From Adiantum capillus-veneris (lineage: Eukaryota > Streptophyta > Polypodiopsida > Polypodiales > Pteridaceae), in contig CM043969.1 in NCBI GenBank assembly GCA_014529385.2, positions 74,446,676 through 74,508,675 on the forward strand: a stretch of 62,000 bases of DNA, written 5' to 3'. The position numbers and the translations under genes are program-made. This document shows, piece after piece, positions 10,228-20,416 of the stretch. The notes under the pieces are model-generated. The model did no database searches, was not told the origin of the DNA, and saw only the letters and a list, made by a program, of their open reading frames with translations. How positions within the stretch are numbered: the stretch's first letter is position 1; the number at the start of each line of letters is the position of its first letter.

Positions 10228-11288
10228 ATGGATGAAGAAGAAGATCTTTTGTTAAGCTTACTAAAAGAATACCGAGATATCTCTGCTTGGTCTTATAAGG
10301 ATTTCAAGGGTGTTGATCCTGAAATCTATCAACATACCATACCTATGAGAGATGATACAAAACCAAGCAGACAAAGGCCATATACTTATAATGAGACATT
10401 TGCCAGAATGATCAAAGAAGAGATAGAAAAGCTAAAGGAAGCCGAATTCATTTATGAAATTGAGCACATAGATTGGGTGTCTCTAATTATGGTAGTACCC
10501 AAGAAAAATGGAAAATTAAGGGTGTGTGTCAATCTCAAGAAAGTGAATGCAGCTACCATTAGAGACAACTTTCCTCTTCCAATCACTGAGCATGTTTTAG
10601 AACGAGTTGCAAGAAAAGAATCTTTTTAGATGGCTTTTTGGGATAAAACCAACTTTTGTTTAACCCCAAGGATCAACATAAAACTGCCTTTGCAACAACT
10701 GAATGGGGTATTTTTGCCTAGCGGGTCATGCCTTTTGGGTTAACTAATGCTTCTGCCACCTTTCAAAGATTGATGAGCCATGATTTTAAAGAATATCTTC
10801 GTAATTTCTTCAAAGTATATATGGATGATATATGTGTACATTCATCAATCCGGGTTGATCATTTTAAACACATCAAAAAGGTATTCAAAAAATGTAGACT
10901 TTATAGGATTTGCTTAAATCCTGAAAAGTGCACATTTATGGGTAGACAAGGGAAAATTCTTGGACATATAGTGTCTAAAAATGTCATAGCTATTGATATG
11001 GATAAAATTCATGTTATTGCTGATTTGTTTAGACCGACAATAGTCAAAGGGGTTCAAACCTTCATGGGACTTTGTGGATATTACAAACGATTCATTTACA
11101 TGTACACTATAATTGAAAAATCCATGTACAGCTTGATTACACACTTTGAATGGACTGATGAGTGTGAAGAATCCTTTATGAAGCTTAACCAATCTCTCAC
11201 TTCAGCTCCAATCTTGAAAGCACCAGATTGGAATAAGATATTCCACATACATGTAGATGATTCCAATTTTCCATTGGGTGTATCCTAG
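10228..11288 (+). pseudogene. Reverse transcriptase of element A
   Basis: The RT begins with YRDISAWSYKDFKGVDPEIY and HTIPMRDDTKPSRQRPYTYN, typical of the Pol N-terminus. Then come VVPKKNGKLRVCVNLKKVN, a frame break at about 10627, MPFGLTNASATFQ, the active site VYMDDICVHS (Y-M-D-D codons at 10818-10829) and GYYKRFI. The tether segment FEWTDECEESF leads to RNase H. It copies element RNA into DNA from the tRNA primer. The frame break between motifs A and B and the stop at 11286 make it non-functional as read. Confidence 0.92.
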
Positions 11289-11680
11289 CTCAACCAGGAG
11301 ACGAGAAAATTGATTTTCCTATTTCTTATGCTAGCAGACAGTTGAATATGGAACCAAAAAAGTATACAACCACCGAAAGGTAAGGATTAGGGATGATCTA
11401 AGCCATAAAAAAGTATAGATATTACCTATTAGCTAACAAATTTGTGTTCTTTGTGGACCACCAATCCTTATTGTACTTGCTCAACAAGCCATGCAACACA
11501 AGAAGAATAGTGAGATGGTTCATTATTATTTTGGAATTTGATTTCACTATAGTTGTGAAAAAGGGCACCACTCATCAAAGAGCAGATCATTTGTCAAGGA
11601 TTGTTTCAGGAGACCCACCTAAGGGAGTAGACGATGATCTACCAGATGCATATCTATATTCCGTGGATATGATACCTTGA
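11240..11680 (+). pseudogene. RNase H of element A
   Basis: The frame contains FHIHVDDSNFPLG (catalytic D with an altered next residue), PISYASRQLN in a shifted frame, KYRYYLLANKFVFFVDHQSL with the third acidic position, and THQRADHLSRI, the H-x-x-A-D-x-L-S-R signature. It degrades the RNA strand during reverse transcription. A stop and frame change at about 11286-11440 split it. No second (archaeal-type) RNase H, as found in Ogre-like Tat elements, was seen before the integrase. Confidence 0.85.
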
Positions 11681-11759
11681 TGATCGGAAAATATGGTATC
11701 ATTGATGACCATAGCTCAAGTGGATTTGCAAATATCACTTCCTATTACAACTAGATTAA

Positions 11760-12030
11760 TTGAGCAATCAGCTATATATCAATTACTAGCTGAAAGGCTA
11801 TATAAAAGAAATCGAGATGGAATCTTGCTTTTATACATTAATTCTAAGGAGAAACCCAATACCTAAGTCAAGCACATTTTACCGTGGTAGGACTTCACTT
11901 TGCATGAACAAACTATGCAATAGATCTTGAGACTTGGAGTATTTTGGACAACTATGAGGAGGGATGTTCATTCTTTTGTAAATAATTGTCCTCAATGTCA
12001 AAAACAAGCACCCATACCTCATGTGATATT
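11760..12030 (+). pseudogene. First integrase zinc-binding (H2C2) module
   Basis: A frame with three stops reads AERLYKRNRDGILLLYINSK, then histidines at the expected place, then GVFWTTMRRDVHSFVNNCPQ and CQKQ. F-W-x-x-M-R-R-D-V and C-P-x-C are the second half of the integrase zinc finger (PF17921). A second, intact module of the same kind follows only ~100 bases later. This copy has lost its open frame while the second is open. Confidence 0.7.
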
Positions 12031-12106
12031 GTTCCGAATATCACTTGTTCCTAAGTGGAGTAACTATCTAGTTACTTACTTATGAAGCCAAACATATCCT
12101 GAGGAT

Positions 12107-12973
12107 ATGAGTAAACTCCACCAAAGAGCAATTGAAACTAAAGCAAGAGACTATGCTCTTATTGGAAACCAATTGTATTGGAGAGGTAAGGATCAACATT
12201 TGCGTCTTTGTGCAAATGAAGACAAATGTATTTCCATCATAGAAAAAGCACATGCTAGATTAGTTAGAGGTAACTTTTCTAGTGAAACCACTGCAAGAGC
12301 AATCTTAATGGCAAGCATATGGTGGCCCACACTTTTTGTAGATGCCAAAGAATACGTTCAAAGATGTGACGCATGTCAACGAGCTAAAATGCCAACCCGT
12401 GTAGATAGCATGCCCTTAAGACCAATGATGGGGGCTAGAGCTTTTGCAAAATGGGATACAAACTTTGTTGGGCCGATACAACCACCTGCTTATAGAAATC
12501 AAGCTCAACATATCATTGTAGCTATGGACTATTTGACCAAGTGGACAGAGGCTAAAGCAACTCAAAGGAATGATACCAGAACCACAGTCGCATTCTTATA
12601 TGAGAATGTGTTTACAAGATATGGACTGCCAATAGAAATTGTCAGTGATAGGAGAGCTCATTTCCTCATTGAGGTAATTGAGTATCTGCTTAATGAATTT
12701 ATGGTTATCCATAACCAATCAGCTCCCTACCACCCACAAGCAAATGGACAAGTTGAGCATACAAATAAAATTTTCAGCTCGGTATTGACTAAAGTGGTTA
12801 GTTCAGGAAGGACAAATTGGGACAAGAATCTCCACGCCGCTCTATGGGCTTATAGAGTTTCATTCAAGACAGCTTTAAATGCTACACCCTTTAAACTTGT
12901 TTATGGTCTTGATGCCATACTGCTAATAGAATTTCTATTGCCAACACTAAGGGTAGCTAAGGATCTTGAGTAG
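12107..12973 (+). pseudogene. Integrase of element A
   Basis: A long open frame carries, in order, a zinc-binding module (EKAHARLVRGNFSSE, SIWWPTLFVDAKEYVQRCDA, C-Q-R-A-K), the catalytic core starting FVGPIQPP, first acidic residue in VAMDYLTKWTEA, second in EIVSDRRAHF (usually S-D-x-G-x-x-F, so the glycine is changed), and E in PQANGQVEHTNK. YRVSFKTALNATPFKLVYG is the GPY/F-side conserved segment. It inserts the cDNA copy into the chromosome. This is the best preserved domain, with no internal stop over 288 residues. The tail after 12973 is broken. Confidence 0.92.
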
Positions 12974-12974
12974 A

Positions 12975-13640
12975 CTGGACATGAATTGTCAGAGAGACTT
13001 GAAGATTTAGAAAAGCTTGATCAGAAAAGGCTAACTGTTGTAGCTCACATCTATGCACAAAAGCAAAAACAAAAATAGTTTTTTGATTCCCATCTAATTT
13101 AAAAAATCTTCAAAAATGGGGACTTAGTTTTTGTCTATTCCCTTGAGCAGCACATTCTTAAGTTTAAGAAAAAGGAAAATGGAATGTTTATCATTGAAGA
13201 TGTATCTCCAAGTGGAGCAGTTAAGTTGTCCACCCTAGATGGTGAACCAATGGCTAATTGGATTAGTGGATGCTGTTTAAGGAAGTACAATTTGCCGCTA
13301 ACCAATGAATTGCTAGAAAAGATGCATGCAGCAAAGAAAAGAAAGATAAAACAACTGTAGGTTATTGATGAATCCCAAGAGGAAGCTTGGCTTTGAGTAC
13401 TCAAAAGAAAATCTGCTCTCAAAACTCAACAAATACCTATTCCCATCAACACTCTGGAACTAGATGACCGCCTATGGAAATTACAGAAAGATGCGGTGTC
13501 AACGGATGATGAATGGTTAGATGGAATGGACCTTTGCATCAAAGTATTGCTAAACAATCATAGCACAAATACATTGATCGTACAGGAGCTTGAGTAAATG
13601 CAGTCAGTTATTCCACGTACAAGAAAGCAACAAGTCAATC
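12975..13640 (+). other. Integrase C-terminal tail remnants of element A
   Basis: Broken frames after the core include a segment reading GDLVFVYSLEQHILKFKKK at about 13118-13175, which resembles the integrase C-terminal G-D-L-V-L region. A short K-rich end follows. I see no chromodomain. Confidence 0.5.
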
Positions 13641-13641
13641 T

Positions 13642-14600
13642 TTGACATCAGGATTATCAACTATTAAAGGATGCAACAAGAACCCAACACCGACATTGGG
13701 AGTAGTCAACTTAAATGTGATAGTACACGGATGTTCATGCCCACATCAATATGTATGCTTACCAGATGAACACACGAATGAAACAATGATTCTTGGAATC
13801 TCATGGATGCGAACGTACAAGGCAGTACCAGATTGGGATACCAATCAGCTCAAGCTATCACCTAAAGGCGGACAACTCATTGTTCCAATTGCACCAAGCA
13901 AAGAGAAATGTAAAGGAGGTTACCAGCAGAGCAAACCACAGAGCAATCAATATTATCCATCCTATCGATAAGCAAATGCTACAAGTAGCATGCAAGGAGT
14001 CAGGCAAATTTGGGTACCAAAAGCACAGCTTGAAGACAAGCCGATTCAAATTTGAGTGTCCAAAACATCACCTACTATACCAAAGATGATTCCAAGGTTC
14101 AAAACACAAAGAGGAGCATCTTCGAGCAAGAAACCTAAAACAAAATGGATTTGGAAGAAAAAAGAGCACTTATCTTCTCCGCAAACTGTAAAATCGATGG
14201 AGCAATGGAGAGTTAAGTCTCAAAAGACTCAACTACAACATTCTGCCCAAGACAAACCAAGATATCAATGGTGGGTAAAAGCTCAACAACCATCAATATT
14301 GATACCATCGCTTAGGAAATCAGCGTGCCAAAGCATTCTGATGGTACACAATCAAGCAAAGAGCACACATGTTACAAGAATTGCTCTTTGGAAGACAACA
14401 AAAGAAAACCTCGACATTAGAAACCCTTGAGTTAATTACTCAAGAACCAACTCTTGCACAGCATAATGGTTTTAACTGCATTGATCTTCAAGGCATGGTA
14501 GAGCCAACCAAGGCTATGCATAGACACGATTGTTCAACCCATGCACACAGTCATCCCGGAGTACACCATCTAGAAGGGGTGGAAGGGAACTAAGTAATTA
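13642..14600 (+). pseudogene. Second retropepsin-like domain plus W-x-P-K motifs (element A)
   Basis: Downstream of integrase, 13642-13971 encodes VVNLNVIVHG, then ETMILGISWMRTYKAVPDWD and NQLKLSPKGG. I-L-G-x-x-W-M followed by D-W is the C-terminal half of a retropepsin fold. The N-terminal half with D-S/T-G was not found in this copy. After it come RQIWVPKAQLE (about 13998-14030), KWIWKKKEH (about 14143-14170) and YQWWVKAQQ (about 14261-14290), a repeated W-(I/V)-x-K theme. The same pairing recurs in elements B (23816) and C (41490). What it does is unknown; a degenerate protease or structural extension are guesses. Confidence 0.65.
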
Positions 14601-15380
14601 AGGGCAATGTTTGAAAAGGGAGGAAAAAGTTTGATGTTAACGTGTGACTTTTTGCAAAATTACCTAATAATACCCTTAACAAGTATTCAATAGGGAAGAT
14701 TTAACTGATAACATCTCCTCGGTGAGTGTAAATAGTGTATACACTACCAAAAAATCATCAAAAAATAGTATTTTTGGGTTATTTTTCATCATTTTTCTTA
14801 ATTTGGGACTTAAAAATGGAGAAATCCACTAAAAAACAAAATTGTGTTTTTCAATAGATTTTCTTAATTATTGGATTTTCACTTTGTTTTTTTAGCACAT
14901 TGTATTACTTTTTTAATTTTTAAACAGGTCAAAAATTAATAATAAATAGCAAATGAGCTCAGATGGAAAAATTTGAAGGTACGTTGATGATCACAAGGAC
15001 GAGGCAAACAGGCACAAAAAATTTCAATCAAATCAGCAGATGGAAGCAGGAAGCCTAAATTAGGTGACCAAGGCCTACTTTCGCAAACATTCTTGCAGAA
15101 TGAGCTACCGGACTCCGATTGAGGAAATTTTTGAGTCTAACATAGATTTCACGGCCTAGTAGGACTAATAAGGGAATTTGGGGAAAAACAGTTTAGGAAG
15201 TCCGAGTATAGATATCCAAGGTAGTCCAAAATCACCTCATTTCCACTAGTCGCCCTTGGAGAAGAGAGCTCTTGTCCTTCTTCGCGCGCGATTTCTAGAG
15301 TCCATAATGACCTGTTTACATCGTTGTCTCACACGAGACATGAGGTGAGCAATGTAAGATGCAGAGAAGGCCAAGAAAAG
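14601..15380 (+). other. AT-rich spacer between the two 3' ORFs of element A
   Basis: No coding similarity is seen. It contains the 14-base palindrome TAGTGTATACACTA at about 14735-14748 and long A/T runs. It occupies the position where element B has its ~285-bp palindrome repeats. Confidence 0.4.
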
Positions 15381-15381
15381 G

Positions 15382-18300
15382 GTGTCCCAGAAGGAGAAGT
15401 TGCACGAGCTTCCACCCTACCAACTCGACCCAAGTTCAATAAAGACGGCCAAGGCAACATACTTGTCAAGAGAACAGCTTGAGGAAAACAATACAACAGC
15501 TTTCAATGGTAGGTTTAAGAGTGAAGAAGGACACCAAGTAGAGCTGCAATTGCTACCGAAAGAGATATATGATGTAGCGGCCAAGCCAGACACAAAAGAA
15601 GCCTCAAGGAATTCAACAACGAGGAACCATGCGGAGTAGATTTCCAGAAAGCCTATGAGTTATTGTCTACTATTAAAGAGGATGGATCAGCCCAAATCAC
15701 CGACCAACAAGGGCAAAAAATAGAAGTCATAATCACAAAGGAAATTGTGGCCGAGGCACTGAAGTTGCCAGTTGAAGGAATGACAATGCGGGCCCGGGAC
15801 AGAAAGACAGCAGGCACACTCACCAAGGAGACTGCTGCTACAACTTTTATTGACCTCATCCAAAGTCAAGTGGAAGAACCAGCACATCTGTACCATCACC
15901 ACTTCTACTTCTTAGCAAAGAGACCACCACGGGACACCATACCAAATCATGCAGTTGCGACCACCTTCACCCAAGTGTTAAAGTCGACAACCAGGCAACC
16001 AATTGATCATGTGCAGTATGTGCTGACAACACCTGAAGTACTGACAAGAATAGCATACCATGCTATTGGCATGGCCGACAATTTGATGTCAGACCCAAAT
16101 ATAACACGTGGATTGTGTCTGCACAACCTTCTCCAAGAACTGTGCGTTCATCAAAGCAAGTTTATAAATCTGATGAAGAACTACCAAAAAGCTCCCATGA
16201 AGCTCATAGCAGTGAGAGTTCAGACAATGAGGAGCGAAGGGTCATAATTGAAGAGATGAAGGAGAAAGTTTTAGCTGCACATCAAAAGGAACCTCAGCAA
16301 AAGAAGGCGAGCTTTGAAAGAGAAAAACAAACTTATGAAAGAATCCGCCAAGCTGCAAGTGAGGACCCGGAAAGGTGGGTTCTAAGAGAGATAAGGGGAC
16401 CCAGAACCAAAAACCCTGCAAGGAAAGAAGCGGAGAACCCCACAGACTTCCTTGAATGCATGTATGCAGAGACAGAAGCTCTCAATTTAAAAGAAGCTCA
16501 AGAAGCTAAGAAAAAACCAAGAGAAGGCACGACCGAGCAACAAAGACAAGCGGAGGCTACAAAACAAGGAGAGACACGGCACTATCAAGAGAAGATGTCT
16601 CCGAAGCCAACCTCACCCGCTACAGAACAAGACCATCCAATGCTAAGCCCTCACCCTTCACCAATAGTTAAACCCAATGAGGGTAAGGAAGCCAAAGAAA
16701 AAGAGCTTGAACACCAGGAACATGCAGCAGCCAGTTTTGAGTATCCAAGGCAACAGAAACTGAGGTGGAACCTTCTACGACCACCCAACAAGAAACAGCC
16801 GAGGCATCCACAAAGCCTCAAGAAGCAAAAGTAGCTGAGGCAACCGCAACGCCTCAAGGTGAAGAACAACCCCCACCACAACCACAAGTAGCCACCACAA
16901 CACCACCCAAGGAGCCACACACTGAAACTGCTAAAACGTCTAGGAAGCCTACAGAAGTCTAAAGTATGGGAGACAAACGACTAAGTTGTCTTGTGAGTAA
17001 ATGAATATGCCAAGTAGATGCAACAGATGACAGAAAAATGCAAACAGCAGCACTTAGCCGCAGTGCTAAGGCTAGGGAGCTGGAAATGGTCATCAATGCT
17101 CTACAAGGAGAGTTAGAAGACGGTATGAATGTCATCTTAGATCTACAAAGACAAGTCCAAGAGCTGAAAGTTGAAGCCGAACAACACCAGTTAGCCAAAG
17201 AGAAACAACAAAAAGAAATGGAGGAGCTAGGAGAACTTCTAACAAAGTTATCAGATGCATGCAAAACTAAAGATCAACAGCTGATAGAGATAACAAATGA
17301 ACTCCTAACCACAAATCTATCAATACAAAAGATCCAAGTGCACCTCGATGTAGTGAATGCTTCTTTGTAATACTCACAGCAAAGGATCAATGATCAGGCA
17401 GCTTTTTTGAGACAGAAGGGAAAATCCTGTTGTCGCTTCAATAAAAGGTACAAATGAAGTTTATAAGGATTTGGAAAAGAGGAATAAGGATCTAGAGTTA
17501 GAGCTAAAGCTAGAGCAATCACAGAGAAGAGACCTTGCACTGATGCGGGTACAACAAGAAGAGCAACTGATCAAGGAGATAGCAGATCTAAAAAGAGTCA
17601 ATCAGCTCTGCTGAGAGAGGGACAACCAGAGACACAAGAAGAAGCGGCCCCTCAAAGCAACCAATTGTTGGCATTCCATCAGTCTCTTTTACTGAGATGG
17701 AAACACAGCCGACAGAAGGGCTAGGAGGAGAAGAAGACTTTTAGGTACCACTCACAAATGCTAAGCAAGTGCCCATGGTCCAGCTTTCTAAAGCTGAGAA
17801 AGATGCACTCAAATAACAGGTTGCTCAGGAGACAAATGCAGAATGGAAAGCAGTGATGGATTGGGAGTTGGGCTATTACAGGTCAAAGAAAGATTATACA
17901 AAGATATGCAGGCAGAAAGCACAGAGGATGTCCACCCCAAGTGGAGAAAGAGCTGGTTGAACAAGAATCCAAGATATCTTATTTTGTTCACAAGAGCACC
18001 TACCACACTACAAAAAGACCCAACATTTTATCCTATACCAAGGATAAGGACATGGCAAGCATTTGAAGCACTGAAAAAGAAGTGGCCTACATGGCTAAAC
18101 TATCCACGATTGCCAGCTCCAGAGCAAGGACCGACAACAGAGGAATACATGGTGAAAACCCTAACGGGCACCATGACTTTCGTCAAGAGTTTTCCTAACC
18201 TCTCATGTGCCATGCTATATAAGATCTGCATAATGCTGCTCACATGTATTCAAGCCTTTCATGAGCCAGAGCAAGCAGGAGCTCCATGGATGTCGTTCCT

Positions 18301-18688
18301 TGAAGGCAATAAGGGCCTCTGTTATGACATAAGTGGCCAGCCTTCCAAAGAAGTCCTTTACGACTTCTACGTCCGATGCATGTTTTTGCCCTTAAGCAAT
18401 ATTGTTGGCGTTTGAGGAAGCATTTTATACAGGTTTCTTCACTTGGAAAACGAATATATTTGGGCCGGTGATACGCAACGACACATCCAAATTTGTTGGC
18501 TATATAGCCATTGATCTTAAAAACAGGGTCACCATGCATTAATTGCAGGTTCCTGACAAAGAAAAAAGAATCAAATATGAGAAATCCTTATACACACACT
18601 TAAAGACCGCCTCACTAGTTGTCAACCCGAAGACTACTTCAATCCATGAAGCTGTGTCAAGGGATAGCAGAGTCGAGGAGGAGGGGGA
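15382..18688 (+). pseudogene. 3' ORF of element A (plant transposon-protein-like, coiled coil)
   Basis: Several frames join to one long 3' ORF. The N-terminal globular part includes VELQLLPKEIYDVA, VDFQKAYELLSTIKEDG and an EIVAEALKLP helix; the layout resembles the putative plant transposon protein domain (PF20167/Transposase_28 type). A highly charged middle (16115-16834), a P/Q-rich stretch (16765-16962) and a heptad-rich coiled coil (17038-17370) follow. The C-terminal part is 17843-18415 and continues in another frame to the polypurine tract. Matching segments exist in element B at 27973-30738. Similar extra ORFs are known in Tat-type elements, with no established function. Confidence 0.7.
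18675..18688 (+). promoter_or_regulatory. Polypurine tract of element A
   Basis: GAGGAGGAGGGGGA directly precedes the TG that starts the LTR at 18689. In LTR retrotransposons this RNase H-resistant tract primes plus-strand DNA synthesis. Its position fixes the 5' edge of the LTR and shows that an element body ends here on the plus strand. Confidence 0.85.
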
Positions 18689-19588
18689 TGTTAGCAGCAT
18701 GCTAATTCTGATAACGATTTTGGGAGCTTTCATTGTAAAAACACTCATTATTTTTATGAATCGAGAATATTGTAACTTCTACTTTCCAGATAAACAGTGT
18801 AATTGATGAGCCGGGGCTACAAGCTTCCAGATTGTATCAACCTATCATTAGTTAGAGCTTCGTTTTGACCACAAAAACCTTGGCTAAGGTATAAAAGCCA
18901 ATTTTTGTAACTTTTTAATAAGTTTTGGATAATAGAAACACAACGTGAGCTAACGACGCTCACTTCTCTCCTTCTCGCACTTCCTACTCCCTCCCCAATA
19001 GTCACATTGCAGTCGCGTATGTTGCGTTGCAACTGCAGGTAAGAGCTCTACGCATTGACGTAAGCATTTCATGGTAATCCATAGCTTTTGGCATCACCCA
19101 ACCATCGACCTAATTTCATCATAAGTAGTAATTTGAGCTTTAAAATCAAAAACTAAGTATAAGCCGGGTATTGGGGCATCATTGCTAAGCATTTAGATGC
19201 ATTCTGGGTCGAAAACGACTAGATCAAAAACTCACTATTGTTAATAATCGTGATTTTTGCATTTGACCTAAAGTGAGACTTGAGACCGTAAGCATGTTTA
19301 CTTAGGTCTTATAAACATGTCCTACAAGTTTTGTAACATTTGGATGTCGTTTGATGGTGTAACTGATGTAATTTGTTTGCCGATGAGCGATTAGAATTTG
19401 GTGATTTCAGTCATTTGAGTGTAACTTGAGTTAGATGCGAGTTGTTTGTTGTTTTCCAAGAGATTGACAACCTCTTGTAACCTCTATGCACTAGTCGAAT
19501 CAGCTTCATCCCATGGATTGACAATTGTACTCGTGGTTCTCGCTACGTCTGCAATAAGATAGGAGTGAGGTTAGACACCCGTCCCACA
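18689..19588 (+). repeat. LTR of element A (~900 bp)
   Basis: It starts TGTTAGCAGC after the polypurine tract and ends GTCCCACA before the primer-binding site. The first ~675 bases match the inverted LTR at 1541-2216. A TATA-like TATAAAAG lies at 18890-18897, about 200 bases in, a sensible place for the Pol II promoter that would start element RNA. A motif TAATAATCGTGATT at about 19242-19255 echoes the leader palindromes. The right edge is set by the primer site rather than by a second LTR copy, so it may be off by a few bases. Confidence 0.85.
18890..18897 (+). promoter_or_regulatory. TATA-like box in the LTR
   Basis: TATAAAAG occurs in a conserved part of the LTR. The inverted LTR copy has TATGAAAG at the same place. 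A TATA box in U3 is expected for LTR retrotransposons; that this one works is inferred from position only. Confidence 0.5.
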
Positions 19589-19608
19589 TTTGACGCCGCT
19601 ACTGGGGA
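19589..19608 (+). promoter_or_regulatory. tRNA-Asp-type primer-binding site
   Basis: TTTGACGCCGCTACTGGGGA follows the LTR end directly. Plant Athila/Tat-like elements carry TGGCGCCGTTGCCGGGGA, complementary to the 3' end of tRNA-Asp; this copy differs at about four positions. Being downstream of the LTR, it primes minus-strand synthesis for an element extending to the right of 19588. Confidence 0.75.
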
Positions 19609-20405
19609 TCGAAGAGACCTAAACTAGGGAAAAACATGAGTGTCTTGTGAAGTTATCCTTTAAATTCCTCTAGAATCACCTAGAGTCAAAACTTCTTTTT
19701 AAAATCGTATAGCTTAAGATTGTCGTCTTCTGCACTCTAGAGGTAGCTTGGAAGCAGGCTGTACTTGCTAAGTACCTGTTAGGATTATAGGATTGTAGGA
19801 TTAGTTTAGGATTCTGAAAATGATTTACGTACGAGACAAGTCTTAAGATCAAGGCTCACAAAATCATAAAACACAAGAAAACGAGTGTTTGTGGACACTT
19901 TCCACAACCCCATTGCAGTAGGATCTTGGAGTAGCGTAAGTAGAATCCGAGGTGGATTTCAGAACATTGCTCTCTCCAAAAAAACCAACTGTGAGTGTTT
20001 ATGTGAAGTTGCAGAATTTCAGGTCTACGGCTAGAAATAGCACCAAAAGGCTGTCAACCACTGAATCCAACTAGAGAGCATGCTTTAAAAGCTGTATGAA
20101 CCAGTGGGTAAGTTTAAGGATGCAATGAGGTAAAAATTTCAATAGTTTGCAAAAACTCAGATTCTTTAGTTTTTCTTGACATTTTAGGCCAAATTAAGTT
20201 TTGACTTGACTCGGAGGCTTAGAATAGCTCATGAAAAGACTGTCCAATGAAAAAGTTAAAAAAAAGTGCTCATTTTAAGACTAAAATCAATAATTGTGAT
20301 TATTTACTTTCAGCTCAAAAGTGACCAAGGTTGATACCAGAGACTCTATGCATGTGTACAAACATCTTTTGTAAAGGCCCATAGAATTTGGATCACCAAA
20401 TCTTG
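19609..20405 (+). mobile_element. Leader of a second, truncated element A copy
   Basis: This stretch follows the primer site and has no reading frame of note. A degenerate copy of the leader palindrome (AATAATTGTGATTATTT, about 20288-20304) and a downstream phrase GAATTTGGATCACCAAAT recall the leader repeats at 4690-5400. The sequence breaks off where LINE similarity starts. It is best read as the 5' end of a tandem element cut short by the LINE-containing segment. Confidence 0.65.
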
Positions 20406-20416
20406 CACATAGGAGA

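Larger units (their letters stand above)
4640..19588 (+). mobile_element. Element A: large decayed Ty3/gypsy LTR retrotransposon
   Basis: The order on the plus strand is leader repeats, gag, protease, RT, RNase H, integrase, second protease-like domain, W-x-P-K motifs, 3' ORF, polypurine tract and 3' LTR. PR-RT-RH-INT is the Ty3/gypsy order. A tRNA-Asp-type primer site, a large size and a 3' extra ORF are all known from Tat/Athila-type plant elements, so that branch is my best placement. No 5' LTR is visible at the left end, where the minus-strand pol fragment abuts. Stops and frameshifts occur in every domain. Confidence 0.85.

Noticed and set aside
11281-11680. A second, archaeal-type RNase H as in Ogre/Tat elements
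   Set aside because: Only one set of RNase H motifs is present before the integrase.
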